Positions 11,176 to 22,562 of a stretch of DNA of 64,000 bases are shown here, in pieces (within the stretch, counting starts at the first letter, position 1; each line of letters starts with the position of its first letter). This DNA comes from Atrichornis clamosus. Lineage: Eukaryota > Chordata > Aves > Passeriformes > Menuridae. The notes under the pieces are model-generated. The model ran no database searches and had not been told where the DNA came from. It was given only the letters and a program-made list of their open reading frames with translations. The stretch lies in assembly GCA_013400975.1 (NCBI GenBank), contig WBMZ01012207.1, positions 1-64,000 on the forward strand, in the 5' to 3' direction. A program made the translations under genes and the position numbers.

Positions 11176-11410
11176 GTAATGAGCTGCTGAGATAAGCCCT
11201 GATAAACCAGACATCACCTTCCTTCACCTCCTTCTTCTCTGGTGAGGGAGAGCACATTTGATGGATTTCCAGCCAAGTCACCACCAGCCAAAGTCACAAA
11301 TTCAAAAGGATAAATTTTAACAGAAATAGCATCATATTCACACATTTTTTCATTTTCATACTGATTGCTGCAAAGACAGTGATAAGTAACATTTCATTTT
11401 ACTGTGACAT

Positions 11411-11722
11411 AATCATAGAATGGTTTGGGTTAGAAGGGACCTTAAAGATCACTTCATTCCAACCCCCTGCCATGGGCAGGCACAGCTTCCACCAGACCAG
11501 GCTGCTCCAAGCCCCATCCAACCTGACCTTGAACACCCCAGGGATGGGGCAGCCACAGCTTCTCTGGGCAACCTGTGCCAGGGCCTCACCAGCCTCTGAG
11601 TAAAGAACTTCTTCCTGACTTCTAATCTAAATCTCTCCTTTTTTAGTTAAAAACCATTCCCTCTGGTCCTATCACTATCGGTCTGTGCACAAAGTTGCTC
11701 TCCCTCTTTCTGCCCTTATAAT
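11411..11722 (-). mobile_element. CR1 LINE 3' fragment, GGTTTGGGTTGGAAGGG type
   Basis: Reverse-oriented CR1 starting AATCATAGAATGGTTTGGGT. It retains the 'CCATGGGCAGG', 'CCATCCAACCTGACCTTGAA', 'GGGATGGGGCAGCCACAGC' and 'AAGAACTTCTTCCTGA' blocks, then the 'AAAACCATTCCCTCTGGTCC' segment. It has the intact 3' end and truncated 5' end typical of CR1 insertion. Confidence 0.95.
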
Positions 11723-12089
11723 AATGCATTTCTGGTTTATAAACATAGGAAGCATGATAATGCCTCAATTGTGCCTTTTAAGGCATTTTCTAAGTCATGT
11801 ATCTCCATACTTTAAAAAAGATAATATATCCTGTAAATATATAGAAACAGACAGACTTAATGATATTTCACACTGAAATAGTGATCATCTATTTTCCTCC
11901 ATTTGGACTTAAAATATTTTTTGCTAAATTATGGATGATTTTTCTTATTACTGCATCAACATGTATGTATTTCAGAGTTTAGATGGCAAGTGTAATAGAG
12001 TGGAGCAACTCCTCTGACAATACATTAAAAAATGGTCATAAATACCTGGGTAATGGAGAAATTCAGAGTAAGATTCATTCCTGCATAGT
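11723..12089. other. AT-rich unique sequence
   Basis: No frame, repeat or motif cluster beyond base composition. Confidence 0.6.
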
Positions 12090-12350
12090 ATTTGATCTAT
12101 TTACTGAAATTCCAGAGCTCTAAAGCACAGGAATGATTTTGAATGGACTGCTATTATTCATCCCATTTATTATCCTGGTTGCTGCCTGCAGTAAAAAGTG
12201 GTTTATTATAATGTGATTTCTCAGCTGCATCAGTATGATATACCCAGCAGCTAATGAAGTGTTCAGGCACCCAAAACCCCAGCATCATTGAAATTCATTA
12301 CCACAAATATTCTGCCAGAACTAATTGCTGTCAAGGCTGCTTATGCATGT
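12090..12350. other. AT-rich tract resembling conserved regulatory DNA
   Basis: Non-repetitive AT-rich sequence with words such as CCATTTATTATCCTGG, AGCTAATGAAGTG, ACTAATTGCTGTC and TTATGCATG (POU/homeodomain-like). No coding frame. Confidence 0.22.
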
Positions 12351-12940
12351 CTTCGTTTCATTTCACAGGATGACAGGGCTAATGCTGGTACAAACTGACA
12401 GGAAGAAACCCCTCCAGCCTGCAGCACAGCCCAGCACAGTGCTGGAGGTTCCTCCAGTGAGCTGGCACTCTGGCAGGGCCAAGAATAGTCTGAGGATTTG
12501 GATGCACTTTTTTTCCCTTTAAATTGAAATATGGAATTTGTGTGCAGAGGAAATAATGACTGAATATGGGAGGGACTCAAGGGAAAAATGGGGAGGTCTC
12601 TGCTGCCTCCTGTGTACCCTGAATCACTGGGCTTTGGGCAAGACATGGTCTTTGGGACAGAGAAGGACTCAACGACTCAGATTTGGGATTTGGAGGTGAG
12701 TAGGCAGGGGTGAGCACCAGCCCATGGCTGCTGTGGTGTTCCAGGCTCTCCTGCACCCCTGGGTGCTGAGCTCCCACCTCCAGCTCCTGCTGCGCTTGCA
12801 GCCTTCCCCGACCAAGGCACAGATTGTCCTGTTCCCCCAAATTTATACCCACACCCTGATGTCCAAACACATCCTGAGCTGAAAAGGCTCTTTTGCAAAC
12901 CAAGTGAATCTTTAAAGATTCTTTTATGGCAAAAAGCAAT
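12351..12940. other. unique non-coding sequence
   Basis: Short overlapping frames on both strands only. Confidence 0.6.
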
Positions 12941-13263
12941 AGAGTCTTTGAATTGTTAAGGTTGGAAAAGATCGTCAAGTCCAACCTTTGACTGAATGCC
13001 CCCATACCCACTGAACCATACTGTGAAGTGCCACATCTACTCGGTTTTTAACACTTTCAGGAATGGTAACTCCACTACTTCCCTGGGCAGGGTCTTCCCA
13101 TGTTTAACAATTCTTTCAGTGAAGAAAATTTTCCGAATAGCCAACCTGAACCACCCCTGGTGCAACTTGAGGCCATTTCCCCTTGTCTTATCTCTAGTTG
13201 CCTGGGAGAAGAGGCCAACCCTCACCTTGGACAAGCTCCTTTCAGGTATTTGTAGAGAGCAAT
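12941..13263 (-). mobile_element. CR1 LINE 3' fragment, TTGACTGAATGCCCCC type
   Basis: Reverse-oriented CR1 with 'AAGGTTGGAAAAGATCGTC', 'TTTGACTGAATGCCCCCAT', 'CTGGGCAGGGTCTTCCCATG' and 'CTTGAGGCCATTTCCCCTTG'. It is the same subfamily as the copy at 53121-53555. Confidence 0.95.
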
Positions 13264-15214
13264 AAATGCAATTTACAGGAAAGGAAGGGAGAGGAAGTTT
13301 TGAGCTCAGCAGAAATTTCTGAACCCTGGGACTGCCTGAAAACATTTGTTGAACAACTCCATTTACATGCTATTTGCACATTCCTGATTCAAAAGTCAGC
13401 CTACGCGGATTGCTCCTGATATGCTTTGCCAAAATACTTGGGAGTGATCCAAGGGAATGATCTTGACTGTTGCAGGTGGGTTGTGGACCCTTGAGAGGTG
13501 CTGGGGGTGTCAGGAGCTCACTAATTATGTCTCATTATGGCTTGCAGGGGAAGGATGCTCTCAGCACGGCGAGGTGGGGTGCTTTAGCAGGACACCTTTC
13601 CAGACTCCTCCCGATATGGGCAAGGTGAGCAGGATGGGAGTTCTCCATCTCAACCACCTGGAGTTACATTTTGCTTCTGAGATCAGTGGGAGCAAAGCTG
13701 CCCTTTTGTGGAGCCTTTCAGTGTTCTCCACAATGATTTCCCTGTGACTTCAGACCTCTGTGACTTGGCCAGTTTGTTTCAACAAAGACAATTTTTATTC
13801 TCTCAGTGAAAAGTCTGGATGTGCCGGCATGTTGTACTTGCTGCATACACATTTTCAAGCATTAGTCATGCCATAACATCTGCTTTTTATTGGTAATTAC
13901 ACTATCCCCATTTTAATAAGAGGTAATTCTTAAATTTCTCATAAAATATATATGACTCCAGGGAAAGAAGGTGAAAGGTTCCACAAGCCTCTCACAGCCA
14001 CAAGACCAAAATGAGTGGAAATAAATCCTTCCTGAGCAGAACTTGTCCAGCCACTCACGACAGCACAACCAGGGATGCCTGTGTGACTCACCATCCCTAT
14101 TTCTCCTATTTGTTCATGCTCTGCAGAACAGACCTGCAAAATCTGTGCAACACAGCCCTGCTGGGTGCTGTTAATGTGCTCAAAAATGAGGTCCTAAAAT
14201 GGCATGTATATGGATATCTCCTGGGGGTAACTCGACTGGAATTAGCATGAGGGGGATTCTGCGAGATCAGGTCTGAACTGGGGAGCAGTAAAAGTTTGTG
14301 GATTGTTTCCAAGTGTTTTAGACACTTTAGAATTGCAAATAGGTGTCTAGATTAATGGACCATAGCTTGTTTGCATTCATATCTACAGTAGACTTGGTGT
14401 AATAGTGTGCCTGAAAAATGAATAAAATCTGAAGTAGAAGACCAATATCCAGATAAAGAATCATTAAAAAAAAAAATCTTTTTGGGTTTCATTAAAGGCT
14501 TCCAGTTTCTCATTTCCCACTGTTTCTCTGTAGGCGAATGCTGCTGTGCTGCTTTGGCCTGTGAGAATTGGGCTCTGCAATTCCATAGCCTGTTTCCAGG
14601 GATTTTCCTAGTGATTCTGGACAAGGAAGGCAGTGACAAATGACACTTTTGCAAGGTCATCCCTAAATCTTTGAAAACCAGGGAGCTTTTTCAGTGGCTC
14701 CTGCCATTCGCTGAATGCCAGCAGCCAAGCCCATATGGAGCATTGTGTGTTAGGCTCATTGTCGATGCAAATGCACACAACTAGTTTTGATTAAGAACAA
14801 AATGAAGAATTGACTCAATCTGCTTTTTCTTTGTATGAAACGCTTCAAGCCTCTCATTATCATCAGGGTTTCTTTCAGTGCAGGAAATCGGAATTTCCAT
14901 AAAATAATGCTGAAAGGCACAGGACGAAGTCAAAGAACATTTACGTTCCTAACGAATGGAAGGATAAACACGCAAAACAAATTTGGGGACACTCAACTAA
15001 ACATTTGGGGGCATATTATGGCATGTGGATGGTTTAAATTATTCAATAGATATTAAACAGGCACATACTCAAATGGTAAATGGATAAAGCAGGGGGTTTG
15101 AGAGAGACGTTTTCCCTTTGCACAGTAACTCACAGCTATCCAGAGTGTGATTATTGCATTCAATAGCCAAGGAGACTTTGTGTGGTAGTGTGCCCAGATT
15201 GCATCCTTTCCATT
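13264..15214. other. unique non-coding sequence between two CR1 fragments
   Basis: No gene seen. Includes an A run at about 14466-14476 and AT-rich stretches near 13860-13960. Confidence 0.6.
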
Positions 15215-15281
15215 TGGGGGTTGGATTAGATGACCTTTAAAGGTCCCTTCCAACCCAAACTATTTCATGATTCCATGATTT
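15215..15281 (+). mobile_element. CR1 LINE 3' tip
   Basis: Only the last ~65 bp of a CR1 survives: 'GGGGGTTGGATTAGATGACC', 'AAGGTCCCTTCCAACCCAAA', then a degenerate octamer tail (TTTCATGATTCCATGATT). Confidence 0.9.
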
Positions 15282-18200
15282 ATGGGAACAAGGAGCTCCT
15301 TCCAACGCAAGGAAGGTCCCATGGCAGCGTTTGCAGCACTGGGGTCACCGAGGTGGGATCAAAAAGACTTTGTGTAACCTCAGGGCTGTGTTTGGAAATG
15401 CTGATGCTTGGAGGGACATGCAGGCCACTGAGCACAGCCAGCACGCAGGTGGTCCGGCACCATTTCCCATCCTCAGGATGTCCTGGATGACTGGAAAATC
15501 CTTGTGCCAAAGGAAACTGGAAAGTGGCAATCACATTCTTCTCTCTTTCAACATCCATATGGATCTGGCCAGAGAGTCCCTTCATTTTTTATGGGGTTTA
15601 ATCATAGCCAGGGCTGGCAGATTTCTTTGCAAATCTGTGTTTGGTATTTCCAGTGCAAGACCTGGCTACTCCATGTATGATACTGCAGGGCAGTTTTTCT
15701 GGGAGGAGGGAATTAAAGGGAAGGACATTAAGGAGCTAAATTGCAAAGACAGGCTCTCTAAAATGAGAAAATGGGGGAATTGGAGGTGCTTTGTCCCTAT
15801 TCCTCTGCATGCCTTGTCACACAGATTTCAATAACAAAAGCAGCTCCTGATTCCTTGTGTTGTCTGCCTGCTTCCCCTGGGTGGCACGCGGCGTTCAGGT
15901 TCATTCCATGTGGGCTGGAGAGAAGGAGATTTGTGTTTAGGGCACTGTTTTGCAGAGGGTAAACTACCTGTGAGCAGATGAGGGTCTGGCAGGTGGATGG
16001 CCATTGTTTCACTCTGTTCCCAAGGGACATTACTGGGAAAGGAATTTCATTGAGACGCTTACAAACGTGGCTGTCGTTTCCAGAAATATCTGATAAATAA
16101 AGAACCAAAAAAAGCCTTAAAATCTATTAAAAGGCTAAAAGTAATACACGTCAGGGAGATTAACCATCCAACTGTCTTTTGGCAAAGTTGTTAATTACTA
16201 TGCGCTGTCTTAACAGCAAATGTTCCTGGTGTAACGTTTGCTTGCATCACGTGGAGCATCCCAGTTGAGCCATTGTCCTAAACAACACACAAAGTACCCT
16301 TTCCTTTGGTTTGGAACAGCAACTCCCAACTTCTCATGTTGTGGACACAGGGGAGGTCAAAGAGAGTGGGATAATCCTAGAGACAGGAGAATATTCCCCA
16401 CAGAATACTCCTCACCATTTGGGATTTGGGGGTATGGTGTTGGGGGAGCCAGAAGACAGATTTCAGGGTAAGTTGGGGAAGTTTTCCCCTAGTTTTGGAT
16501 TGAAAAAATGCTGAAAAATAAAATATATTTTATTATGGTTGTTCCACCTCAATTAATTATTGTTTTATCTGTGCAGGACAAACTCAAATACAAAAATCTT
16601 ACAGCTGGCAACATCTGGAAATCAGAGAAACCCTAAATCAGAAAGCAGAGGGAGGATGTGTCAGGGATTAGCACCATAAGGTTTTCTTAAAGGAAATCTG
16701 TCTCTGCCTTCCCAGTGGTAGGTGGCAGTGGAAAGAAAACTCATTGTGTGTTTAGAAAACAGGTCATCTTCAAGAAATGCCATGGAAACCTTGAGTAGAC
16801 GTGAGCAAACAGCCCTGGGGGAGTAATTTGTCTTTGCTGTCAAGAGGAAAATTAAGACTCCAGGGGACACAGAGGCTGGGTTTGATGGATGCTTGAAGCA
16901 GAAGGCAAGCAGGTCATCATTCCTGCCCACCACGGAAACAGGTTCTTTCCCTGGAGAAAAGCGACTGTATCAAGTGTACACCTGTGGGGAGGAGAGAGGC
17001 AACGAGAAGATAAATGGTGGAAAGTCCCTAAAATCTTGTTTGGTATTGACAGGAACAACCTGGCTCTGGAAAGGAGCACGGGATCGCCGTGAGCTGGGGG
17101 ATGGCCGTTGCTGCCTGAGCACATCTGTGGGCAGAGGGTGGTTGGTGGCTGCAGCAGCATTGCCCTCAGCAAGCAGGGCTGAGGAGCCAGTGCCCACGCT
17201 GGGTGTTTCAGGGCATTGGTCCCACTACTGAGGGGTTTTTAGTGACCCACCCAGTTCATGTGCTGCAGCTCCACTTCATGGCAGAAACCACATTGCCCTA
17301 AGTGGAGATGGTTGGGGGGTTTGCTTCAAAATTCTGATTGTAACAACAAACTTTGCGTAGATATACCTGGGTACAGCACCTACCAGTTAGAAGGACATTC
17401 CTGTGAGGGGTGACGATGCAGCTCTGCAGCCCACAAACCGTTCTGTGGGACACCCAGCCCTGAGAAGCCAGACAAAATGAAATCTCTGTTTCTATCAAAA
17501 TCCAAGAAAATATTATTTCTTATATATCCTTGGAGCTCTTCTAGATCAAGCATCTTGCCATACTCTTGGCATACACATACGGAGAGAAGATATCTGCTGA
17601 TTAATAGCAGTTGTGCAATATGTATTCCTACTCAAAAACAGAATTTTCCTCCTATAAGCAACCTATTTCCATCAGTGAGTTTCCATCATGGTGAATCATG
17701 CCACTAGTTTTACTAGGTTTTTTTTCCTGTTTACTAATCAGATTTATTTCGGCCATAAAACACAAAATCTGGTGATTAATATTCAGCAAATTTCAGCTGA
17801 GCTATCTGTGCTCTTGGGTTATGAATACAAAGAAATAAGGAAAAAATATTCTGATAATATTTCAATATTGCTACCTGCCAGTGCTGGAAAAAAGCTGCAG
17901 ACATTCTCCAAGTCTTGCGATCATCTTAAATAATATTAAAGGTTTTCAACTTTTTAATTAAGATAGTTTCTTCAACTGCTTTTTCAGTTTAGGCATTAAG
18001 GATATCCTGAAGTCTTTAAAGGTACTTTTCCCTCAGTTCTCACATCATCATGGGCTGCAGGAGGGGAGGAAACACCACGATTAATGAGATATCCTACTAA
18101 GCTGCATGGTTTGGCAGGCACAGAGTTCTCTAAAGAGACTCAAGGTGTTTATAGACATTTCAGCTACATTAGATCTTAAGGGCTAAGTTTTAAATTCTCA

Positions 18201-18563
18201 GCATCTGCAGCTGTTTCTGAGCAGGTAGAGAAGAAAAGGTACAAGTGACACAGAGGGAGGACTGGAAAAATTGTCTGGACATGGATAGCAGTCCCTGATC
18301 ATGGCAGTCACCTCCATCAGTTAGTTCCTGGGAAGGGACAAGCTCCTGCTTGGCAGCAAACCTACTTATTATATTCCCTCTTAGAAACATTGAATTTCCA
18401 TTGCATCCTGTGACATCCAGCCCTGGAAGGGGAGTAAGAAAGGAAATTGCTCTTTGGGTTGCCAGCTCCATCACCACCTCCATGCACACATGGCAGTGAC
18501 CAGTGGTTCATACTTGATGGCTCTGTTCACTGTTCAATTTATTTTAGGAATGTATTCCTCATT
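15282..18563. other. unique non-coding sequence
   Basis: Three kilobases without a repeat body. Frames up to 167 codons (15331-15834) have no domain features and overlap opposite-strand frames. Confidence 0.6.
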
Positions 18564-18663
18564 GAGCAACCTGATCTAGTGGAAGGTGTCCATTCCCAAG
18601 GCAGGGGACTGGAATAGCTTAAAACTTTCTTCCAACACAAACCATACTGGGATTCCGTGATTT
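18564..18663 (+). mobile_element. CR1 LINE 3' fragment, partly duplicated
   Basis: Diverged CR1 3' end: 'GAGCAACCTGATCTAGTGGA', 'AGGTGTCCATTCCCAAGGC', ending 'GGGATTCCGTGATTT'. Its last ~48 bp recur at 18957-19004 as part of the 339-bp duplication. Confidence 0.85.
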
Positions 18664-18954
18664 GGCATCTGTGACTGCTTCCTCTCAGGGAACAATCCCT
18701 GGGTGCAGCAGCTCTCTGGTGTCACTCAAGCTTCGCTCCTGCGCCTCTGGCAAAGTTTCAGTGGTGCAGCTGGGAATTGGATCCGCTGCTGCCCTCGGGG
18801 CAGTCTCAGATCAGTGAGGCTGTGGGGTTTTGACACCGCTGGCCTGTCCACTCTCACTATTTACCACAGCAGCAGCTGCAGGCAGCTGTGCTCCTCCAAA
18901 AGATGGGTCCTGGTCCTGGTCCTTCTGTGACAGCCCTGTCCCCAGCATGAGGTG
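18616..18954. repeat. copy 1 of a 339-bp near-identical tandem duplication
   Basis: This segment repeats at +341 bp (18957-19295) with only four differences, at 18638, 18656, 18819 and 18845. It begins inside the last part of a CR1 fragment. The only ambiguous base in the window (N at 18955) lies between the two copies. About 1.2% divergence plus the N suggests two haplotype or overlapping contig ends joined end to end, not a true duplication. Confidence 0.95.
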
Positions 18955-18955
18955 N
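18955..18955. other. single ambiguous base (N) at the duplication junction
   Basis: The only N in the window. It sits exactly between the two 339-bp copies, as expected of a contig join or patched gap. Confidence 0.9.
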
Positions 18956-18956
18956 C

Positions 18957-19295
18957 AGCTTAAAACTTTCTTCCAACAAAAACCATACTGGGATTCTGTG
19001 ATTTGGCATCTGTGACTGCTTCCTCTCAGGGAACAATCCCTGGGTGCAGCAGCTCTCTGGTGTCACTCAAGCTTCGCTCCTGCGCCTCTGGCAAAGTTTC
19101 AGTGGTGCAGCTGGGAATTGGATCCGCTGCTGCCCTCGGGGCAGTCTCAGATCAGTGAGACTGTGGGGTTTTGACACCGCTGGCCCGTCCACTCTCACTA
19201 TTTACCACAGCAGCAGCTGCAGGCAGCTGTGCTCCTCCAAAAGATGGGTCCTGGTCCTGGTCCTTCTGTGACAGCCCTGTCCCCAGCATGAGGTG
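18957..19295. repeat. copy 2 of a 339-bp near-identical tandem duplication
   Basis: Second copy of 18616-18954. It includes a second copy of the CR1 end fragment (about 18957-19004) and the same GC-rich unique sequence, and ends at the same GAGGTG. Sequence after 19295 is new. The open frames inside it are chance frames copied along with the DNA. Confidence 0.95.
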
Positions 19296-20857
19296 TCCCT
19301 ACAGAGCAGGCTCGGCCAGCAAAGCGAGGGAGGGTGGTCCCAGCAGGACCAGGACAGCGAGCTGAGGGAGATAGGGGCAGCGTGTCCAGGAAACACATTC
19401 CCGGGACATGACGGCACATCCCAGGGGCCCAGGGGCTGCACTTGTGCTGGGAAGGAAGGACTGGGCTTGCATTCAGGCTCCCCTTCTCACTCGAGAGCAG
19501 GACTTGAACACATTTTGTAAAGCTACTTCTGTGTTTTTCCCAAATTCCCGCCTCAATACTTCCACTGTGATTCTGAAGGGAAAATAATCCATCATCAAGG
19601 GTCAGCCTGCTGAGAGCCTGTGTGACGGCCAGGATCCCACCTGCATGTGTGCAGCCACATCTCCCCATGCCAGGGGAAAACCTCTATGGAGGAGGGACAG
19701 TTTATCCCACAGCAGCCAACACGGCGTCCCCAGTGAGCCACAGCATTCCCAAACACCAGACTAACACATTAAATACAGCCCCAGTGACATGCAAGGAGGA
19801 TACTCCCAGCTGCAGCCTCGCCACGATCCCAGCCCACATGAGGTAAAAAGGAGCCAGTGTGGATCAGCTGGACACCCACTGGACACCCACCTCACCTGCT
19901 CAGCAGGTTCATGTGCTTTTAGGGAAGGAATTGAGTTCACCCACGCAATGCTCAGGTGAAATTTGGACCCACCTGCCATGGTCTTCTCATGCTAGAAACC
20001 TGATTTCAGTATTCACACTTAGATAACCCAAGACTTAAAAAATCTGCCATTTGCTCTTCTCTGCTGAGCTGTACTGGGCAGCACAACTAAACTCTTTAAA
20101 ACTACAAAAATGAGATTATTTATTTTTAAGTCATGGGTATATCTGAATGTATATTAAAAGCAAATGATAAATGTTGGATGCAGCCAAGGCAGAGCATGAT
20201 CATACCTGAAATGAGATTTGGAAATAAACCATCTAAATGGATGCAGGCTCCCCCATGATGATGGGCTTGCAAGCTTGCAGAGGAGCTCTGGGCCTGGAAT
20301 TTGCTGTGAGGGAGCTGTGGTTGAATTTCTTTTTGTCGCTGTTGTTTTGCAATGCCATAATAAATGTTAGTGAATTTGTAAATCGTAAAAGCAGGAACCA
20401 TGGGTGGGTGCTTTCATCCAAGGACTAGAACAAACATTTTTGGTGTCAGCCCATTCCAGAGAGATTTTCAGTACTACAAATTAAAAATAAGGAAAAAAAA
20501 TTAAAAAGCTAAACAAGAAACAGCTGTTTGGAAGTGGGCCCTAAACCCAAAATATATAAATGATCAAACACATGCTGAGAGACAGTGACAAGAAATGCTC
20601 AGCACAAGAACTGCAGGGTCATTTCTATCTATTCTGCTCACAGGGCACTGATTTTTGTCCAGCCACAAGAAATGAGTCCTTTTCAGTGCTCTCGAGAGGC
20701 TTCAATGACACAGCCACTACCACATCTACCTGTTGGGCTGGACTGGTCAGAGCCCCCTGTGACCACTGGTGGCAGCTTTGGGATGTGTCCCTGGTGACTG
20801 TAGAGGGATGTGGCACAGCCTTGCACAGCATGTTAAGAAACATTAAAAACAGCTAAA
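19296..20857. other. unique non-coding sequence
   Basis: GC-richer at 19300-19480, then AT-rich. The minus frame 19198-19668 runs out of the duplicated block into unique DNA and has no domain features. Confidence 0.6.
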
Positions 20858-21300
20858 TTAGGAAGGTGTCAATAGAAATTTTAACACTGGGCATAGCAAA
20901 ACAGAGATAATAAGAGAATAAGTGTCAAAAGAAAACAGCATAGCCTTTGAAAGCCTCGTATAAGCAGATCGTAGACATGTACACCCTCCGAGATGAATTA
21001 TGAGTATTAGTGTGTTTGGAAAGGTATTTGCCCTTTGGACAGCCATATTTTTGTTTTGAGCTTCAGAAACATAAATTACAGTCATTTAGACCCCAGGCTT
21101 ACATTTTACTTCAATGACGTAAATGAGTTCCCAACTTTCAAAGGCCAGCTGTCCCTTAAAGCAAGGGGTAGCAATTATATAAAATTCTTTTATTGCATGG
21201 AGGTATTTTCAGTCCTTTAAGTTTATGTGCCCCAGGTGAAATAATATAAACAAGCTATAGCTGTCACAATTGTGTTAATAATGGAAACTGCATTTGGGAA
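20858..21300. other. possible conserved non-coding stretch
   Basis: Non-repetitive sequence with CpG-containing words in an AT-rich setting, e.g. CCTCGTATAAGCAGATCGTA, ACTTCAATGACGTAAATGA (a CRE/AP-1-like TGACGTAA) and GGACAGCCATATTTTTG. Frames on both strands are short and mutually overlapping. Confidence 0.22.
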
Positions 21301-22135
21301 GTTTTAGGAATAAAACCTATAACTTTATACTGCTGAGGTGTCAAACCTTTCCAATGCAAAACAGAAGTGCAGCTGTGGAAGGCGCCGAGAAATGTTCCTG
21401 CAAAGCCAACATTCACAAACTCTTTAGGTACATAAAGGCAGTGGCTTCCAAGCCACAGTTGTTAATCAGATTGCCATGAAAAATAAGGTTGAAAATACAT
21501 TTAAATATCTCTGGGTTTTTGATAAACTTCACATACACAAAGTTAAATCCACCCCTATTCCAATCTCACTGAAATCCATATTTTACAGATGTGCTTATGT
21601 TCATGGCTGATGGCAGCAATGAAACGCTGATGCTCCGTGTGGCTGTGGACACACCAGACAGGCCAGTCTGGCTCTTGGCTCAGGGAATTGCTCCTTCAGC
21701 CTCAGTGATGGAGTCTTCTCCTGTGGATTCCTAATCTCTTGGTTTAAACTTCAAACACAGACCAGGCACAGCAATTGATTGCAACAGTGCAGGTAGTCGG
21801 GTTTGGGTTTCACCAATAGGTGAATAGAGAAATGCTACAACATTAAAAGAACTGTGTGAAGGTCCAGAGCCAACAAAAAACATGCCAAAAAGTACCAGTG
21901 TGCCTATGGATGGCTGTAATTTGCTGCCCTGTCCACCCTGAGAGCAGAGCACGGTGCAGCAGAAGGCACACGGTGTTCCCAGCTGTGCATGCACCCAGAG
22001 CTGAGCTGATTCTCTCTCCAGTCTTTGTCTTTCTACAACAGTGACATCCTCAGCTACACGGAAGACAATAATTCTGCTCCACAGCAATTTTTAGAACCAG
22101 TTTTCATTCTGCATTCAGAAATACTGATTTCCTTT
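21301..22135. other. unique non-coding sequence
   Basis: Nothing recognised on either strand. Confidence 0.6.
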
Positions 22136-22562
22136 CATAGAGTCATGGAATGGTTCGGGTTGGAAGGGACCTTAAAGATCACCTTGTTCCAACTACCCTG
22201 CCATGGGCAGGGACATCTTCCACTATCCCAGGTTGCTCCAAGCTCCATCCAACCTGGCCTTGTACACTTCCAGGGATGGGGCAGCCACAGCCTCTCTGGA
22301 CAACTCATCCCAGTGCCTCACCACTCTCACATGGAAGAATCTTTTCCTAATATCCCATGTAACCCTCCCTCTGTCAGGGGGAAGCCATTCCCCCTTGTCC
22401 TAGCACTCTATGCCCTTGTCCAAAGTCCCTCTCCAGCTCTCTTGGAGCCCCTTTAGGCACTGGAAAGAGGTCTAAGGTCTCCCTGGAGCCTTCTCTTCTC
22501 CTGACTGAACAACTAGAACTCTCTCACCCTGTCTCCATAGCAGAGGTGCTCCAGTCCAAAAT
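22136..22562 (-). mobile_element. CR1 LINE 3' fragment, GGTTTGGGTTGGAAGGG type
   Basis: One of the longest CR1 copies here, reverse-oriented. It starts CATAGAGTCATGGAATGGTT and continues through 'TGCCATGGGCAGGGACATC', 'CCATCCAACCTGGCCTTG', 'CCCCCTTGTCCTAGCACTC' and 'CTCTCCAGCTCTCTTGGAGC'. It ends near 'GCAGAGGTGCTCCAGTCC'. Confidence 0.95.

Noticed and set aside
19198..19668. 156-codon minus-strand frame
   Set aside because: Runs from the suspect duplicated block into GC-rich unique DNA; openness is explained by GC content.
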